From assembly GCF_027596085.1 (NCBI RefSeq), contig NC_072467.1:3520861-3584860 (forward strand): a stretch of 64,000 nucleotides of DNA. The letters are read 5' to 3'. This DNA is from Anoplopoma fimbria. Its lineage: Eukaryota > Chordata > Actinopteri > Perciformes > Anoplopomatidae. Positions 12,684-43,232 of this stretch are shown here, piece after piece; position 1 is the first letter of the stretch, and every line of letters begins with the position of its first letter. Below the pieces are notes generated by a model, which was given only the letters and a program-made list of their open reading frames with translations, did no database searches and was not told the origin of the DNA. Position numbers and translations under genes: made by a program.

Positions 12684-14110
12684 CCGTGTCACCTGCTCGC
12701 TGCACCATGACCACGGACGCCAAGGTTACGATCACAGCAACCAGGGAACTTTAAGGCCGGAACCTGATTCCTGTTCCATAATCGTAAGACCTGCTGACCG
12801 ACAGGATGGGATTGGTTACTGTCTTCATTCACTTCACCTCTGTGACAAAAGCAACTTACTAGTGGCAGCGGTGATGATCGTTCATAAGGAGATACTACTG
12901 ATATGCACAGAGTTTATTTCACTGGATGTACTGTTGACTTCTACCAGGGTACTTGGTGATGAATGCCATTGACGTTGTTAATTCACAAATGAAGAAACGG
13001 CTGTGCACCATGTCGCTGACGGACACCATGGTGATCTGCATTTCTGGCTGTGAGGAACTGACCTGATCCAAAGACAAATGAAGTGACGCTCCAAGGATTT
13101 ATTCACACAAGTGTCCGATATCCTAAAGATTACGAGTCTTAACTGGAGAAAAAAATATTTCTATTGTTTGTGACAAAATAAAATCCACTGCAGATTGTGT
13201 ATATGGTACACAGCCTTATTTTTCATGTTGTTAACTATGGGGAAACTTGATATTTATTGTATTGTTTGTAGGATTTTGTTTTCATTTGAGTTTAATGTTT
13301 TTTCTACGAGCGCACACATGTCAGAAAAGTGTATCTGTTGAGTGTCCTCCCCTTATTGTTCTATTAAATATGAACTGTGCCTTCTCTTGTCATGGTTATC
13401 CAGGTACTGGGGCTACAAAGTGCTGTTTTTACAGAGTCAGGAATACCCTTAAACTGGAAAAAAATTATTAGATATTTAAGTGATTTTCGTTATTGTATAA
13501 TTTAATTTTATCTCAGACGGACAGTCAATCATATTTAGACAGTTATGTTTGTGTTGCCCAATGCATCACAGAGAGTTTTGACATATGAATCAAATGTCAA
13601 AGACTGAAAAATGCATTATTGTGAGAATTTCTGCCTGTTCTACCCACACTGCCACCTACCAAAGATAATAGTTGAAAGTGGAATGACCTGAAGGGGCATT
13701 TTAGTCAATAGCTAGTTTTACTGATATTCAGGTCTGTGCAGCCAGCTCATATTACTTTTATTGATCTATCCGCTGAATTTAATAGTTGTTTTTCAAAAAA
13801 ACAATTGTTTTGATAAATATCAAAATGTTTTTTCAGCTTCCCATTCTAACTGTGGGAAATATTGTTTTCACTGTAAAACAGTAAATATACCGCTATTGTA
13901 GGACATATAGGGAGTGCAAGATGATTTGTGTATTTGTCATATATATTATTGTTATTTAGGACAAGACTAATGGCAGCATTTGTCTGATTGTTCACATTCC
14001 GGTTTAACAAACTTGTACCTTTCTTAGTCCTTTGAATCTGTTTTCAACTGGTATTTATAGCAATAAAAACACAATTCTGGTCTGATGCCAGACTTTGTTG
14101 GTGGTTTTGG
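12684..14110 (+). other. b4galnt3: 3' UTR of b4galnt3
   Basis: AT-rich non-coding sequence after the TGA at 12681-12683. Possible poly(A) signals AATAAA occur at 13177-13182, 14062-14067 and 14402-14407. The one at 14062 is followed by a GT-rich stretch, as expected for a cleavage site. The exact end is not determined. Confidence 0.5.
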
Positions 14111-14419
14111 TTTGTAACACTGCCAGGAATTGTGTGATGGTTTTATTCTCTTATTGGTTTTTTTGTGTACCAAAGCATTGAAGCTTTTGAAAAGTGGTTT
14201 CTGGTTTGGCCAGAATGTTTGATGCTTTCTTATTTTACTACTCCCTGATGTCTTACTTACAAAACTGTTGTTTTTAGATATACCTCACCTGTCTTTCTGT
14301 GCTGACAGTTAACCTCTGCCTTATTGTACGGTTCTGTAAAAGTCTCTTCTCTCAGGTACAGTGTTTTTGTTACGTTTTACACTGCCTTGACAAATCTGAG
14401 GAATAAATCACTTTTAAAT

Positions 14420-16000
14420 CGCTTTTATTTCCATTACATTATTTGTGCTTTTTAATAGTTAATATGCTGTGTAAATAGAAAACTGAGACAGAATTCCAAC
14501 TGATATTACAGCCGTATGTCTAAAGACTTTAAATATCCAAACAAAAAATATAATGAATTATATAAGATCATCATGACTTGTGAAACAAGCTTTTCAGGTG
14601 CGTTGTGCTGTTGCAATGCATCCTTGGCCTCTTCTATACTTGCATATAACAAGTGTTGGGTTTAAACTAAATTAGCATGTTTATTTTATTTGATTGATCA
14701 CAACCTGCCAACTTACTTGCTGTGTCCTTGATCCGACCACACCCATCTTCAAACTCTGCACTCATTTTGATCTCAACTTCTCACCTTTTAAGTTTTGTGA
14801 TTGCACCTTGCACGATTGCGACGCTATTGTGTGGACAGAATCTGTCCACACATAGACAAACATACAAACACTTCTCATAGTACATTTCTGTGGTAGTTCC
14901 GGCTACAGTGGATGTCTCCAGGACCATATTTTGCACACACATTCACAAGTTGAGAACAATGCCAGCCAAATGCTGTCTAACTATTAAAACACAACATCCC
15001 AGAACATATCAATATAATAGTTAAATATAGGTTGTTGCTGTTGTTGTGTTCTTCAATTTGGGTATTAACTGAATGTCTATTGTCTAATGTCTATACGTTA
15101 TCAATGTTAAAGAAAGGTCTGGTATTGTTATTTGACATATGGTAGACATTCTGCTCCTCTAAAGGTATGTTAGGAATGAATACCCTAACACACCTTTAGC
15201 CCACAAGAACTACAGCACACACACAGCCAACAGCAGAAAAATTGACATTTACATTACCTCACTCTAAAGAAGGCCATTTAAGCAAAACACAAGTCGGCAC
15301 AGCCGTGGTGCATGAGGACCATCTTTAGCTTTTACAATGGTAATGAAAATGCTCTACACAGTAGGAATAACAGTCTGACCGTATGCTTGCCTCCACACAG
15401 GCACATATTTTAACAGATGCTCATGAGCACTCTTAAATTCCTCGGAGGGTGCCGACTGCATCCCGTCACCCCTCAATTTTTCAACCTTCATCTTACTGAC
15501 TGTCAGTCCAAGGACAGCTACTAGCATATGTGACAGTGTTTATTATCGGAGAGGAATTCATTCCAGTCAAGGGGAAAGGCTAAGTATATCCCGTCTCAGA
15601 CAGAAAACATCTCCGGTGCTTTGTCACTGTAAGTCAATGGCATAGCTTAGCGGAGACAGTGTACTTATAAAAAAAGACAAGTCTGTTGCATTTACTAATA
15701 AAATCCAATATTGTACCTGAATTCTTTCTATGCAGCAGCATTAGACCAGAGGCTATAATTATTTACATATTTGCTTCAATGTTGTTAATATATGTAGGTG
15801 AATCAAAAGAAGAGGCAATATGTACAAATGTATTGTATTCTTTTTACATAACAGCATTGTCAGGCTTTAATAAACTGTGTATTCACATCACTATTTTACC
15901 AATGCTCTACCTAAGAACTGAATAAAATCTACAGTGACTTGAAAGTCATGTGTATGATTTGACTTCTGCCAAAACAGTGGTAGCATTTGTTACATTATGT
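14420..16000. other. Intergenic between b4galnt3 and troponin I 3' ends
   Basis: AT-rich sequence between two convergent genes. I see no conserved ORF, RNA gene or splice-site chain. Confidence 0.5.
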
Positions 16001-16002
16001 AT

Positions 16003-16027
16003 TAGTTTATTTATTCATTTATTTATT
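16003..16027 (-). terminator. tnni1: Poly(A) signal cluster of troponin I
   Basis: Overlapping TTTATT copies on the + strand read as AATAAA on the minus strand, within about 60 bases after the stop codon. Position fits the end of the troponin I transcript. Confidence 0.5.
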
Positions 16028-16061
16028 ATAACAATTTCCAATCAGTTCTTAATCCCTAATA

Positions 16062-17597
16062 TTATGCATCAAACATCTTCTTCCTGCCCTCCATACCAGA
16101 CATGGCCTCCACGTTCTTACGCCAGTCACCCACCTCCATGGTCAGCTCCTGGTATTAAAACACACACACAGATCATTGTTTTTTTGCAGTTTCTTTCTTC
16201 CTCTCTCAAAGATTTTAGATATCTCTGTGTCTGCTTGAGTAGCTGTACCTTCTCTTGTTTGATGTCCTCTTTCTTTACAGATTTGAGGTTTGCTCTTAGG
16301 TCCATGGAGCCCTTGTTTTTGGATCCAAACAGAGCTTTCAGCATCTCATCTGCTGACACTCTCACCTTCCTCAGAGCTGGCTTCTTGAACTTCCCTCCGA
16401 GGTCCTGAATCTTTAGATTCAATTCGTTGATCTAGAGATGGTGAAAAGCTTGGCTGGTGACTATTTGATATTTAAAAAAAAAAAACCTTCTCTTGATGTA
16501 CTTTTATTTCATTGTTTTAATGTAAATCTGTTGTGTCACGGTGATCGACATACATCTCTGTTGTTCTTGTAGACTTTGGCCTCACAGTCGTACCGCTCCT
16601 CATCCACCTTATCTATGTTTTCATGAATCTGCTTACAGAGTGTCTAAAATCAACAGCAAACAAATATCAACACTGCATTTAAGTACACAAACGAGACACA
16701 TGATTATTGTTTGTACATAGTCAATCTTGTACAGGTAATCTCAGGGCCATAACCCCTCTCACCTGCAGGTCATTCATGTTTAAACCCATGAACTGCAGCG
16801 GTGGAAGCTTCTCTCCCAGGTAGCGGACCTTCTCTTCCTCTCGTGCAATCTTCTCTTCCTCTAGCGCTTCTGTTGCACGAGTCAGCAAGAGGATCTGGAT
16901 GAGTCACAGTCAACATGGAGAGAATTATATGAAATTATAATTTTCCTTTTGGTTGTTACATGAGAAAAAAATGGTCTCTCAAAATAATTGATTGGTGTTA
17001 AGTTAACACATGCGTAGTTTACCTTCAGTGATAGCCTGCGGGAGGCTGAAATCTTGCTTTTAGGCTGGAAATAATAATAAAGAATCATGATATGTTACAC
17101 TTGATCCTTGAGCTATGATCTGAAGTTCACCTTTTGTCAGATAAAGTGTAAATCACTTAATGCAGTTTTAAATCGGTTCCTAGTTTGGTACCTCTTTTTA
17201 ATATCGCTGCTTAATGTGAGTTTGACTTACAATGTACATTTCAATCATTCATGAAAAGGACAAAGTTTCATTGTTAGTATCATTGTTTCTTTGTATAAAG
17301 GATCTTTGTAACTAGAGGAATTGCATGAGTCTGTGTCAGTATGATCCAGTACATATCCTTATAGTTAACATGATAATATACAATTGGACATTTGTATTTA
17401 AACTATGCATCCTATCTTATTGTGATATGACCTATTTGCTTTGTAATATTGTTTTCTTCTTTCTTCCAGGGAAGCTGTTAAACTGAGAGAAAAGAGTCAG
17501 TCCTTCAAACAGGTTAGCACAGTGGAATTATTATTAATGAATATATTTTCAGTTTAAATAAGTTTTTTTTTACCTTTGCAACTGCCTTTGGGGCCAT
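16062..17597 (-). CDS. tnni1: Troponin I, slow-skeletal-like
   Basis: Inhibitory subunit of the troponin complex on striated-muscle thin filaments; it blocks actomyosin ATPase until calcium binds troponin C. Exons on the minus strand: 17597-17574, 17064-17023, 16894-16763, 16643-16554, 16431-16249, 16148-16062. All are phase 0 and together give 185 codons. Visible parts are a short N-terminus MAPKAVAK, a troponin C/T-binding helix ([31 protein letters not shown]), the inhibitory segment [13 protein letters not shown], the switch segment [15 protein letters not shown], the actin-binding [13 protein letters not shown], and a C-terminus [20 protein letters not shown]. There is no cardiac N-terminal extension. 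Wording is nearer TNNI1 than TNNI2, but teleosts have several tnni1 paralogues and the exact one cannot be fixed here. The ATG at 17597 follows an acceptor about 15 bases upstream, so non-coding 5' exons are expected further right. Confidence 0.9.
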
Positions 17598-17599
17598 GG

Positions 17600-20500
17600 A
17601 GGTAGGCGGGTACTGAGGAGAAAGGAATAAAGACAAGAAATTTAAACCACATAAAACATCAAATTCGAACTAGTTCCCCCAATTATTGAGGTTAGAAAGA
17701 ATAGTGAGACATGCAGTCTGTCACTTACATCACTGTGATGGCCATGGGAAATGTGTTGGACCAGAGAGATCAGAGATACACAAGCAAAAAAGAGACAATT
17801 TTACCATTCTGAGACAAACCTGCTTCATCATATGCCAATAAACACAAAAAAGTTAAAATTGTGAGATGACAGAACTTACTCATCCAACATTGTCGAAAAA
17901 AATTAGGATACTGGTAGGTTTGTAAAAGACAAAAAAACAAAAAAAAACAGTCCAGTGAAAATCAGGAAACAAACCCCTCAGTATCACAACGTGCATTAAA
18001 GTGTGAGGATGCTTTTTGACAGCAGTCGATTTATACATTGGATTTGTGCACCAAAGATCCTCTCTAAAAAGATGCATCACTCCACTAAATCGTCTGGTTC
18101 CAAAAAAAGTTAAAGAAAGACGACCTATTCCTTTTTGTGTAGCAGGTTTCTATAGTAAATCACTGACATCCAGCTACTTCATGTCTCTTTGCAGCTGCGT
18201 GTGTAAACACAACATTGATTTTCAGATCTCTCTCCCACGTTTTCCTCAGATTAGGCCTGCAAAGTCAACACTTCTGCATTAGCCATTTCACTACCATAAT
18301 GAGAGTAACAGCAGAATCCTGCTTACACAAGCATCTGTTCATCACAAATTTGAAACTTGTTGGTCTGAATGTATTGTTTTATTACTACACAGATTTTTAT
18401 CCAGACACATCTTATATTTATACTGGTGTGGGTCAGCAGCGGTTAACCGGTCAGGAAACATTTGTGGTACCTTGAAGTAAGGACGTAGTGAGAAGTCTCC
18501 TCATTTTCTAACTTCTCAAATATCTGGCCTTGTGACACCTCCCACCTGTCGGTCACAAATGATTGATCGGTCATCAGGATTAACGAGAAATCTTCGCTTG
18601 TTAACTCAACAACTCTAAACTGACTGACAGGATTATCACCTGTGTTGGAAAGGATGATGAGTCTTTAGGATTTCCCTACTGGTCACTCAAATCCTGGACT
18701 GTGTCATCTGGGAGCAATAACAGAAAATAAGCTACTTATTAGGCAAATATACATTTTGTACAACACATAAAATATTTTTGAAGGCATATTTTATGTCTGC
18801 AGGGAAAAACCAGAACAACAGACATGATTTTTCCGTTTGTTTGTTTGTTTTGCTCCACAGAAGAGGTCATGTTGCCATATTCAATAACCTTTCTGGTGCT
18901 CTGTCTGTCATGCACACAATGTGGAGCACCCACTCAGTCACCATTAAACACATGGTGGCATAGGATTAACCTGTTAGGGTCCCCGGGTGCAAAAAAGTTC
19001 CCATCCCAGGTCACACAGCAAAAAATACACCTTACATTAACGTTCTTAAATCAAGCAGGTGTATAATGTTTACCATGTACACTTGGTTTAGCATGCAAAC
19101 ATTTGCTAATTAGTGCAAAGCATAGTGGAAGCTGATGGGAATGTCATTAGTTTTACAGGCATTTGGTCATAATTTACAAAGTCTAAATGTTGACATGATG
19201 ATGGCGCTAAAGAAACAGTCAGGGAAATCATAAAAGTTATTATAATTCATTCTGAAGAGTGACTTGAATGTGTCTCGACTAACAAATTAAATGAAAATTC
19301 ATCTAACTGTGGTTGGTACATTTCAGTAAAAACACAAATGTCCTCCTCATGTTGGCACTAAGAACAAAAGTCAGAGGATCACAAAGTCTGTAGGATTCAT
19401 CATCTGGGAACCATGAATTTCTATACCAAATGTTGTGTCAATCCATCCAGTAGATGTTAGATCGTGGACTATCATCCATAAATAAAACATGAACATTAAT
19501 CAAAAATATGAAAATATGTGTGTATCTGACATCTAGTACGCTGAAATTCCAGCCAAGAAGAGCAAGAGACAACAAGTGACTGCTGTGAAGAGCCCTGTTT
19601 CAGTTTTTTCTTAATTAATTATTACTAAGACAAGTGCACAAGCTCTGTGTAGTATGACCACTGCGATGACTTGAACAACAACATCAAAAGTTCAACCAGT
19701 AACATTCAGTCATTTTTCACACCTGTATATTGTTTTTCAGGGTCAAAGACAGGTTGGGGTCCCAGCATGCACTGAGGGCAGGCAGGCTATGCCCCATTTC
19801 ACCCGACATATGTTTGTCTTTGGACTCTGTGAACAAACACAAACAACACAGCTGAGGACCAAACCAAGGACATTTCTTTGATGTAAGATGACAGTGCTGA
19901 CCACAAAACCAATATTTCTCTTATTTATAACAGGATGTTTACAGGTTTATGTGAGATGACCAGGAAAGCATGTTATGAACACCTGCGCTGTCATCACTTT
20001 CAAAGACGGACACATTTTGTAACCTATTTTCTTGGGTTTGTATTAGTACAGAATAAATTCTCATTGGTCTTGATGACTCAGGTTATAGCATGTGTTTGCA
20101 TTGTGACATGATAAAAAAAAATTATAATGCACAAAGCACATATTGGTTCCATATTCATGGTATCTTTTTTTATTTCTTGGCACATAGCTGTTACCATCCT
20201 TTAAAGGTTGGAAAGTGTCGACCCTGATGGTGTCACCCTCCTCTGGTATGCTTCATCTCTGTGGGGGTGATGATATGTTTTATGGGCCTATGTGAACAAA
20301 AGCATGTTGTGTTTTAAATAGAGGCAGGTTCAGTTTAGTCCTATACTGCCCGAGACAGAATGCAACACATATACACTATATCTATTTTGAGATAAACAAC
20401 CCCCTCATCATCCTCCTGTCCTTCTTAATACTTTATTGTATCGTAATCAACAAGGGGCTAGTTATGGTAAACAGCTATTTAGGGATACTTGTAACCTTTA

Positions 20501-21200
20501 AAATGGGTACAGATAAAAAAATATATGTTAAAAGTCATATAGATGGTCATACATGTATAAACTTATCTTGAGTGATGACTCCATCTTCATAGCTCGAGGG
20601 ATGGCACAGACATTTTTCTTCATAGATGCATATGGACCAAAAATACCAACCTGTGGTCAGACTTCCCCCACTGGACAGAGGTGACAAGCTGTAAGCTTTG
20701 TGTTTTCATTCAGACAAAACCACCAGGCACACAGCTCATAATTGGAGTATTTTATGGGGAATAGACCTCAGCTGGCACCTCTTCAGAAAGCACCGAAACA
20801 CTATAGCAAGTGCATTGTGTTATTCCTTGACAATAAGAAAATCCAAAGACTTAGCCTCTCCATTTCTGGTACAGTGCAAATAAATAAATGATAAATATAA
20901 AAATGACAAAAAAATCTTAACAACAACATGGCTTAACAATAAAATCACACATTACATAATATTTATAACAATAGTACCTGCTTCACCAAAATGTAGATGT
21001 TGTTATTATCACTGCCCATGCACAAGACAATGCTGCCTTTAAGTGATTTAAATACTGTATTTTAGTCGAAAGATATTTAAAGAACGCCAAAATCGAATCT
21101 AAGTCCGTATTATATTCATATGTATACATTATATTTTCAGAGAGAGACATTTTTAAAAGGTTTTATTTGAGCCCGAGCACCAACATTGTTTGTTTTTTTT
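17600..21200. other. Region upstream of troponin I and c2cd5, no coding gene seen
   Basis: Between two divergent gene starts. It probably holds the troponin I promoter and non-coding 5' exons. One candidate donor on the minus strand (AT then GTAAGT, near 17730) could close a 5' UTR exon. A diverged interspersed repeat lies at about 19085-19475. The listed short ORFs show no family motif. Confidence 0.45.
19085..19475 (+). repeat. Interspersed repeat, family A
   Basis: Contains ACATTTGCTAATTAGTGC, GGGAATGTCATTAGTTTTAC, ATGATGGCGCTAAAGAAAC and AGTCAGAGGATCACAAAGT in the order also seen at 60945-61450. Much diverged, with an internal partial duplication. Upstream of c2cd5. Confidence 0.55.
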
Positions 21201-21591
21201 CTGACCGGAGTGACAGAAATGTAGCGTTTTCAGACTGAAGCACAAATTTACGAGGTGTCCTGAAGCTAGCACGCTCCAAGCCGTGGACGCTCATTCATCA
21301 TGCGCTCTCTCCTTATCAAGCTAGCCGTTAGCTTGACATGCTAACCAGTGAAACGCGTTGGCTATGAATTGATACGTCGGTCGTAACAGCGCCCGTGTAG
21401 CCTATATATCTATTTAGTGGTAATACTAGCTGATGCACGTTTCTAACTAGAAAGAGCCTTTCTTCCCTGGTGTACTGGGAGCTGACGTATCGTGTTATGG
21501 GAGACACTCGGAGGTCAGACGAGCGGCCGATGTCAACAGTGATGTCCGAGAAACGAGCCTCTGACAGCCGTGTGTTGATATCACAGCTCCG
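21200..21591 (+). promoter_or_regulatory. c2cd5: CpG-richer promoter region and non-coding exon 1 of c2cd5
   Basis: A stretch much richer in CG dinucleotides than its surroundings ends in a clear donor (CTCCG then GTAAGG, at 21592). It lies about 1.1 kb before the exon carrying the c2cd5 start codon, whose acceptor is at 22655. The best reading is the promoter and untranslated first exon; the transcription start is not determined. Confidence 0.55.
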
Positions 21592-22017
21592 GTAAGGACA
21601 GCACTGTTTGCACCGGTGGTAAAGCTAACAGTGTGGTGTGGTTGGTTGGTAAGTGTGTGCAGTGTGATTGTAAAAACATGGCCGATCAGGTCGAGCTAAG
21701 GATTGACTGCAATGCAGTTAACCTGAAGGGCTTTCCTCGCTAGCCTAGCCATGCTAACATAATCTAGCTAGCCTGTCAGTGTCTGTCGTGTTCACAGACA
21801 CATGCTGATAAACCAAGTCTATATGAGCTATTTAGAGTGGAGCTAGACGTGTTAAAGGCTGGTTTAGTGGACGGAAGCTGTCTTGTTAGCTCAGTGACAT
21901 GAGAGAGTGGGCTCTCCACACTGTCATCAACACATGTCACGTTGGCTCAGTGGCTCACTCTGCAGTCAGCACTGTCGTTAGTGACAGCTTAGTTGATTAA
22001 CGCAGTTGAAAAGATAT

Positions 22018-22300
22018 TTATAAGATAAGATAAGATAAGATAATCCTTTATTAGTCCCGCAGCGGGGACATTTGCAGACTTACAACAGCGTAGAGTAAAG
22101 TGCACACAAGAGACATAGTAGAAGAAGACAAGCTAAAAATAAAAAATAATGTATTATAAATAAGCAATAAAAAAAAAAACAGTAGAAAAAACAACAATAA
22201 CTGAATATTATATTTACAGACAGAGAAAAAAACAACAACTATTTTAACTATTTTTAACTATTATTGCACAGTGTAATGTGTAATGTATTGCACAGGTTTT
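22018..22300 (-). repeat. LINE-like 3' end fragment, family B
   Basis: Four GATAA units, then TCCTTTATTAGTCCCGCAGC, then an A-rich body. Read on the minus strand the element ends with a (TTATC)n tail. Lies in c2cd5 intron 1 next to a SINE. Confidence 0.6.
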
Positions 22301-22320
22301 TATTGTCATGTTATGTCATT

Positions 22321-22613
22321 TACATTACATTACATTACATTACAGTCATTTAGCAGACGCTTTTATCCAAAGCGACTTACAATCAGTAGTATATTACATA
22401 TCATTCACCCATTCACACACTGATGACAGGCTACCATGCAAGGTGCCACCATCAGACTCTAACTAACATTCATGCAACCGATGGCAAGCCTTCGGGAGCA
22501 ACTTGGGGTTAAGCGTCTTGCCCAAGGACACATCGACTGCCGAGGCTGGGTATCGAACCACCGATCCTCTGATTGGAGAACTACCTTGCTCTCCACTACG
22601 CCACAGCCGCCCC
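22321..22613 (-). repeat. tRNA-derived SINE with L2-type tail
   Basis: Read on the minus strand: a tRNA-like head with box A (TGGCGTAGTGG, 22591-22603) and box B (GGTTCGATACC, 22549-22559), a central body with CCTTGGGCAAGACGCTTAAC, then GTCGCTTTGGATAAAAGCGT and a (TGTAA)n tail. This tail repeat is that of UnaL2-type LINEs and partner SINEs. It stops about 40 bases before the acceptor of the c2cd5 start-codon exon. Confidence 0.75.
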
Positions 22614-22674
22614 ATTTATACATGTATTATCGTTATTCTTGTGATTTGTTCACAGATAAACTTGGGTTTAAATC

Positions 22675-41201
<18,527 letters not shown>

Positions 41202-42790
41202 CAGCGAAACACAGAGCCTCACTTTTTGTCTGCAGGACACACAATCTGAGTGAACATGCTCTCTGAGTCTAGCCGTCCAAATATGAGTAATTTATGCCTG
41301 CCTTAAAACTCTGTAACAGATCCAAAGATTTGGACCCAGGTAATAAAGAACAAGTACTCATACACACTGAGATATATGCAGTCTCGATTAATATGGGATT
41401 GCATGATGTTTTGGGGGTTTAAAGCAAGCATTTATGCAGAAGATACTGATGTAGCTCCTTGGGAATTATTACAACAGCCAAAAGACTGCATCTGCATCTA
41501 ACTTTTGTGAATGTATTACATCCGTCCATATAAGGGTCACCCAACGTTACAGTATGTTCGCCATTTCTTTGCGGTGGGCACAAGTGAGGCAGCTATGACT
41601 AATTTGTCCATCTACAGCTCACAGGAGGAGTCGTTAAATGGCCATGCCAAAAGGGACATAGTTGTATGCCACCAGATAATTTAAAAGTTGCCACATAATT
41701 AATATGCTGAGCAAGGCAAGTATTTAAATTTCAACATAGCTGGTGCTCTTCCACAAAATAGAAAATTTTGAATCAAAACAACTCATTTTGTTGTAGTTAT
41801 CTATTTGTTAATTTGGTGTCGAGTTTAATGTTTAAATTAGATTTTATGTTGATTTTGTTCTTCCTAATTATTTTCACAGTATTGCCCACAGGCAGTATCC
41901 TACAGGGGACCAAATGTCTCCAGAGAGGGTCAAATAATTATGTCAACTATACTAATAATAATGAAAGCAAAAATGGCAAGGGTTACTGGCACATGCATGT
42001 TATTTTTGTAGGGCAAGAATTTTTCCAATCAAACTATAGCCATAACTGTTTATTCAAGTGATTATTTAATTAATTCAAAATATTAGAATTTTATATTGCT
42101 TTATGGTCAGATCAAAAGACGTGTATGCCTTCCATTCACTGACAAAGGAGTGAGGGCAAATGGTGATGGGTATATTGGGTAAAATGTGGCCCTTTGGGGT
42201 CCAGTACCAGGTTGGTTTCCTAGGATAAGGTATAGGAGATTGTTTCGACTGAAATAAACATTAAGCAGTTTGAACTGAGGCAACTTTTGCTTCACTTGCA
42301 GCTCTAGGTTTCTGTTCCTCTTGATGCTTCCTGCTGTCGGTGTCTTTTTGCAGACCTTTGTCAAGCTTCATCACTGTTGTGTTTGCACTCATGCTCTGTA
42401 TAATAATCTGAATAATCTAATGCTACTGATCTATCCGTCTTTGACATTCATGGCCAATGCTGGAAAAAAAGCATATTCTGGTGAAGGTGCAACCTGAAAA
42501 TAAACTGTAAATGAACTGTAAATGTTCTCTAAAGTCAGATTTTTAGTATTTTTGTACCATAACGTGTAAAACCTACAGCTCAATTTGCCTGTGCAATGAA
42601 AATAAGTGGTACTCTAGTTTGTTTGTCTGATCAGCAACGTGTGATCAGTTTCATATATCTGTGTTTTTAACTTGAATGTACATACTTGGATGCTTTTGCT
42701 TTCTGACTAGCAGCATGGAGACCCACTTTTTGTTGCCATGAATCTGTATGCTCGCCCTGCAAATCTTGTATAATAAACTCAGTCAAACCT
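41202..42790 (+). other. c2cd5: 3' UTR of c2cd5
   Basis: Long AT-rich sequence after the TGA ending at 41201. AATAAA at 42772-42777 is the best final poly(A) signal; an earlier one lies near 41342. No other gene is seen between here and the lmf2 start. Confidence 0.5.
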
Positions 42791-43232
42791 AGATGCATCT
42801 GTTGACCATGGTCTTTGATAAAACTTTGAACACAATCTTTTTTCTTTCAGGAATACAGTAAAAGGTTACATGGTACTGTGGGCACACTTTTATTCAAAGC
42901 CACATTTAGATTTTTTTTTTTTTTAAGATTCTCAGCTTAATCTAAAATTAACCCAATATATCTGACAGTAGGACTGCAAAAAAAAAAAAAATATATATAT
43001 TATTATTTTTAAATAAAAAAGGCCAGAGGCGGTCAGCATTCAAGTCTGCACTTGTTTCTTCCGATGCCACGTGAACGCAGCATAAGGGTCAAATACCTGA
43101 AGCGACCACTGCAGGCCGTTCAGTGAACTTCTCCCTGTGACCTCTCATCGCTACGTGTCTCCGGGCTCTGGCTGCTTCAGGAGCAGGCAGAGAACAGCAG
43201 CGGCTCTCCCACCCCAGCAGCTCGGCCCAGGC

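Noticed and set aside
22321..22613. tRNA gene on the minus strand (A and B box present)
   Set aside because: The head is followed by a SINE body and (TGTAA)n tail and does not show a clean cloverleaf, so it is a SINE.
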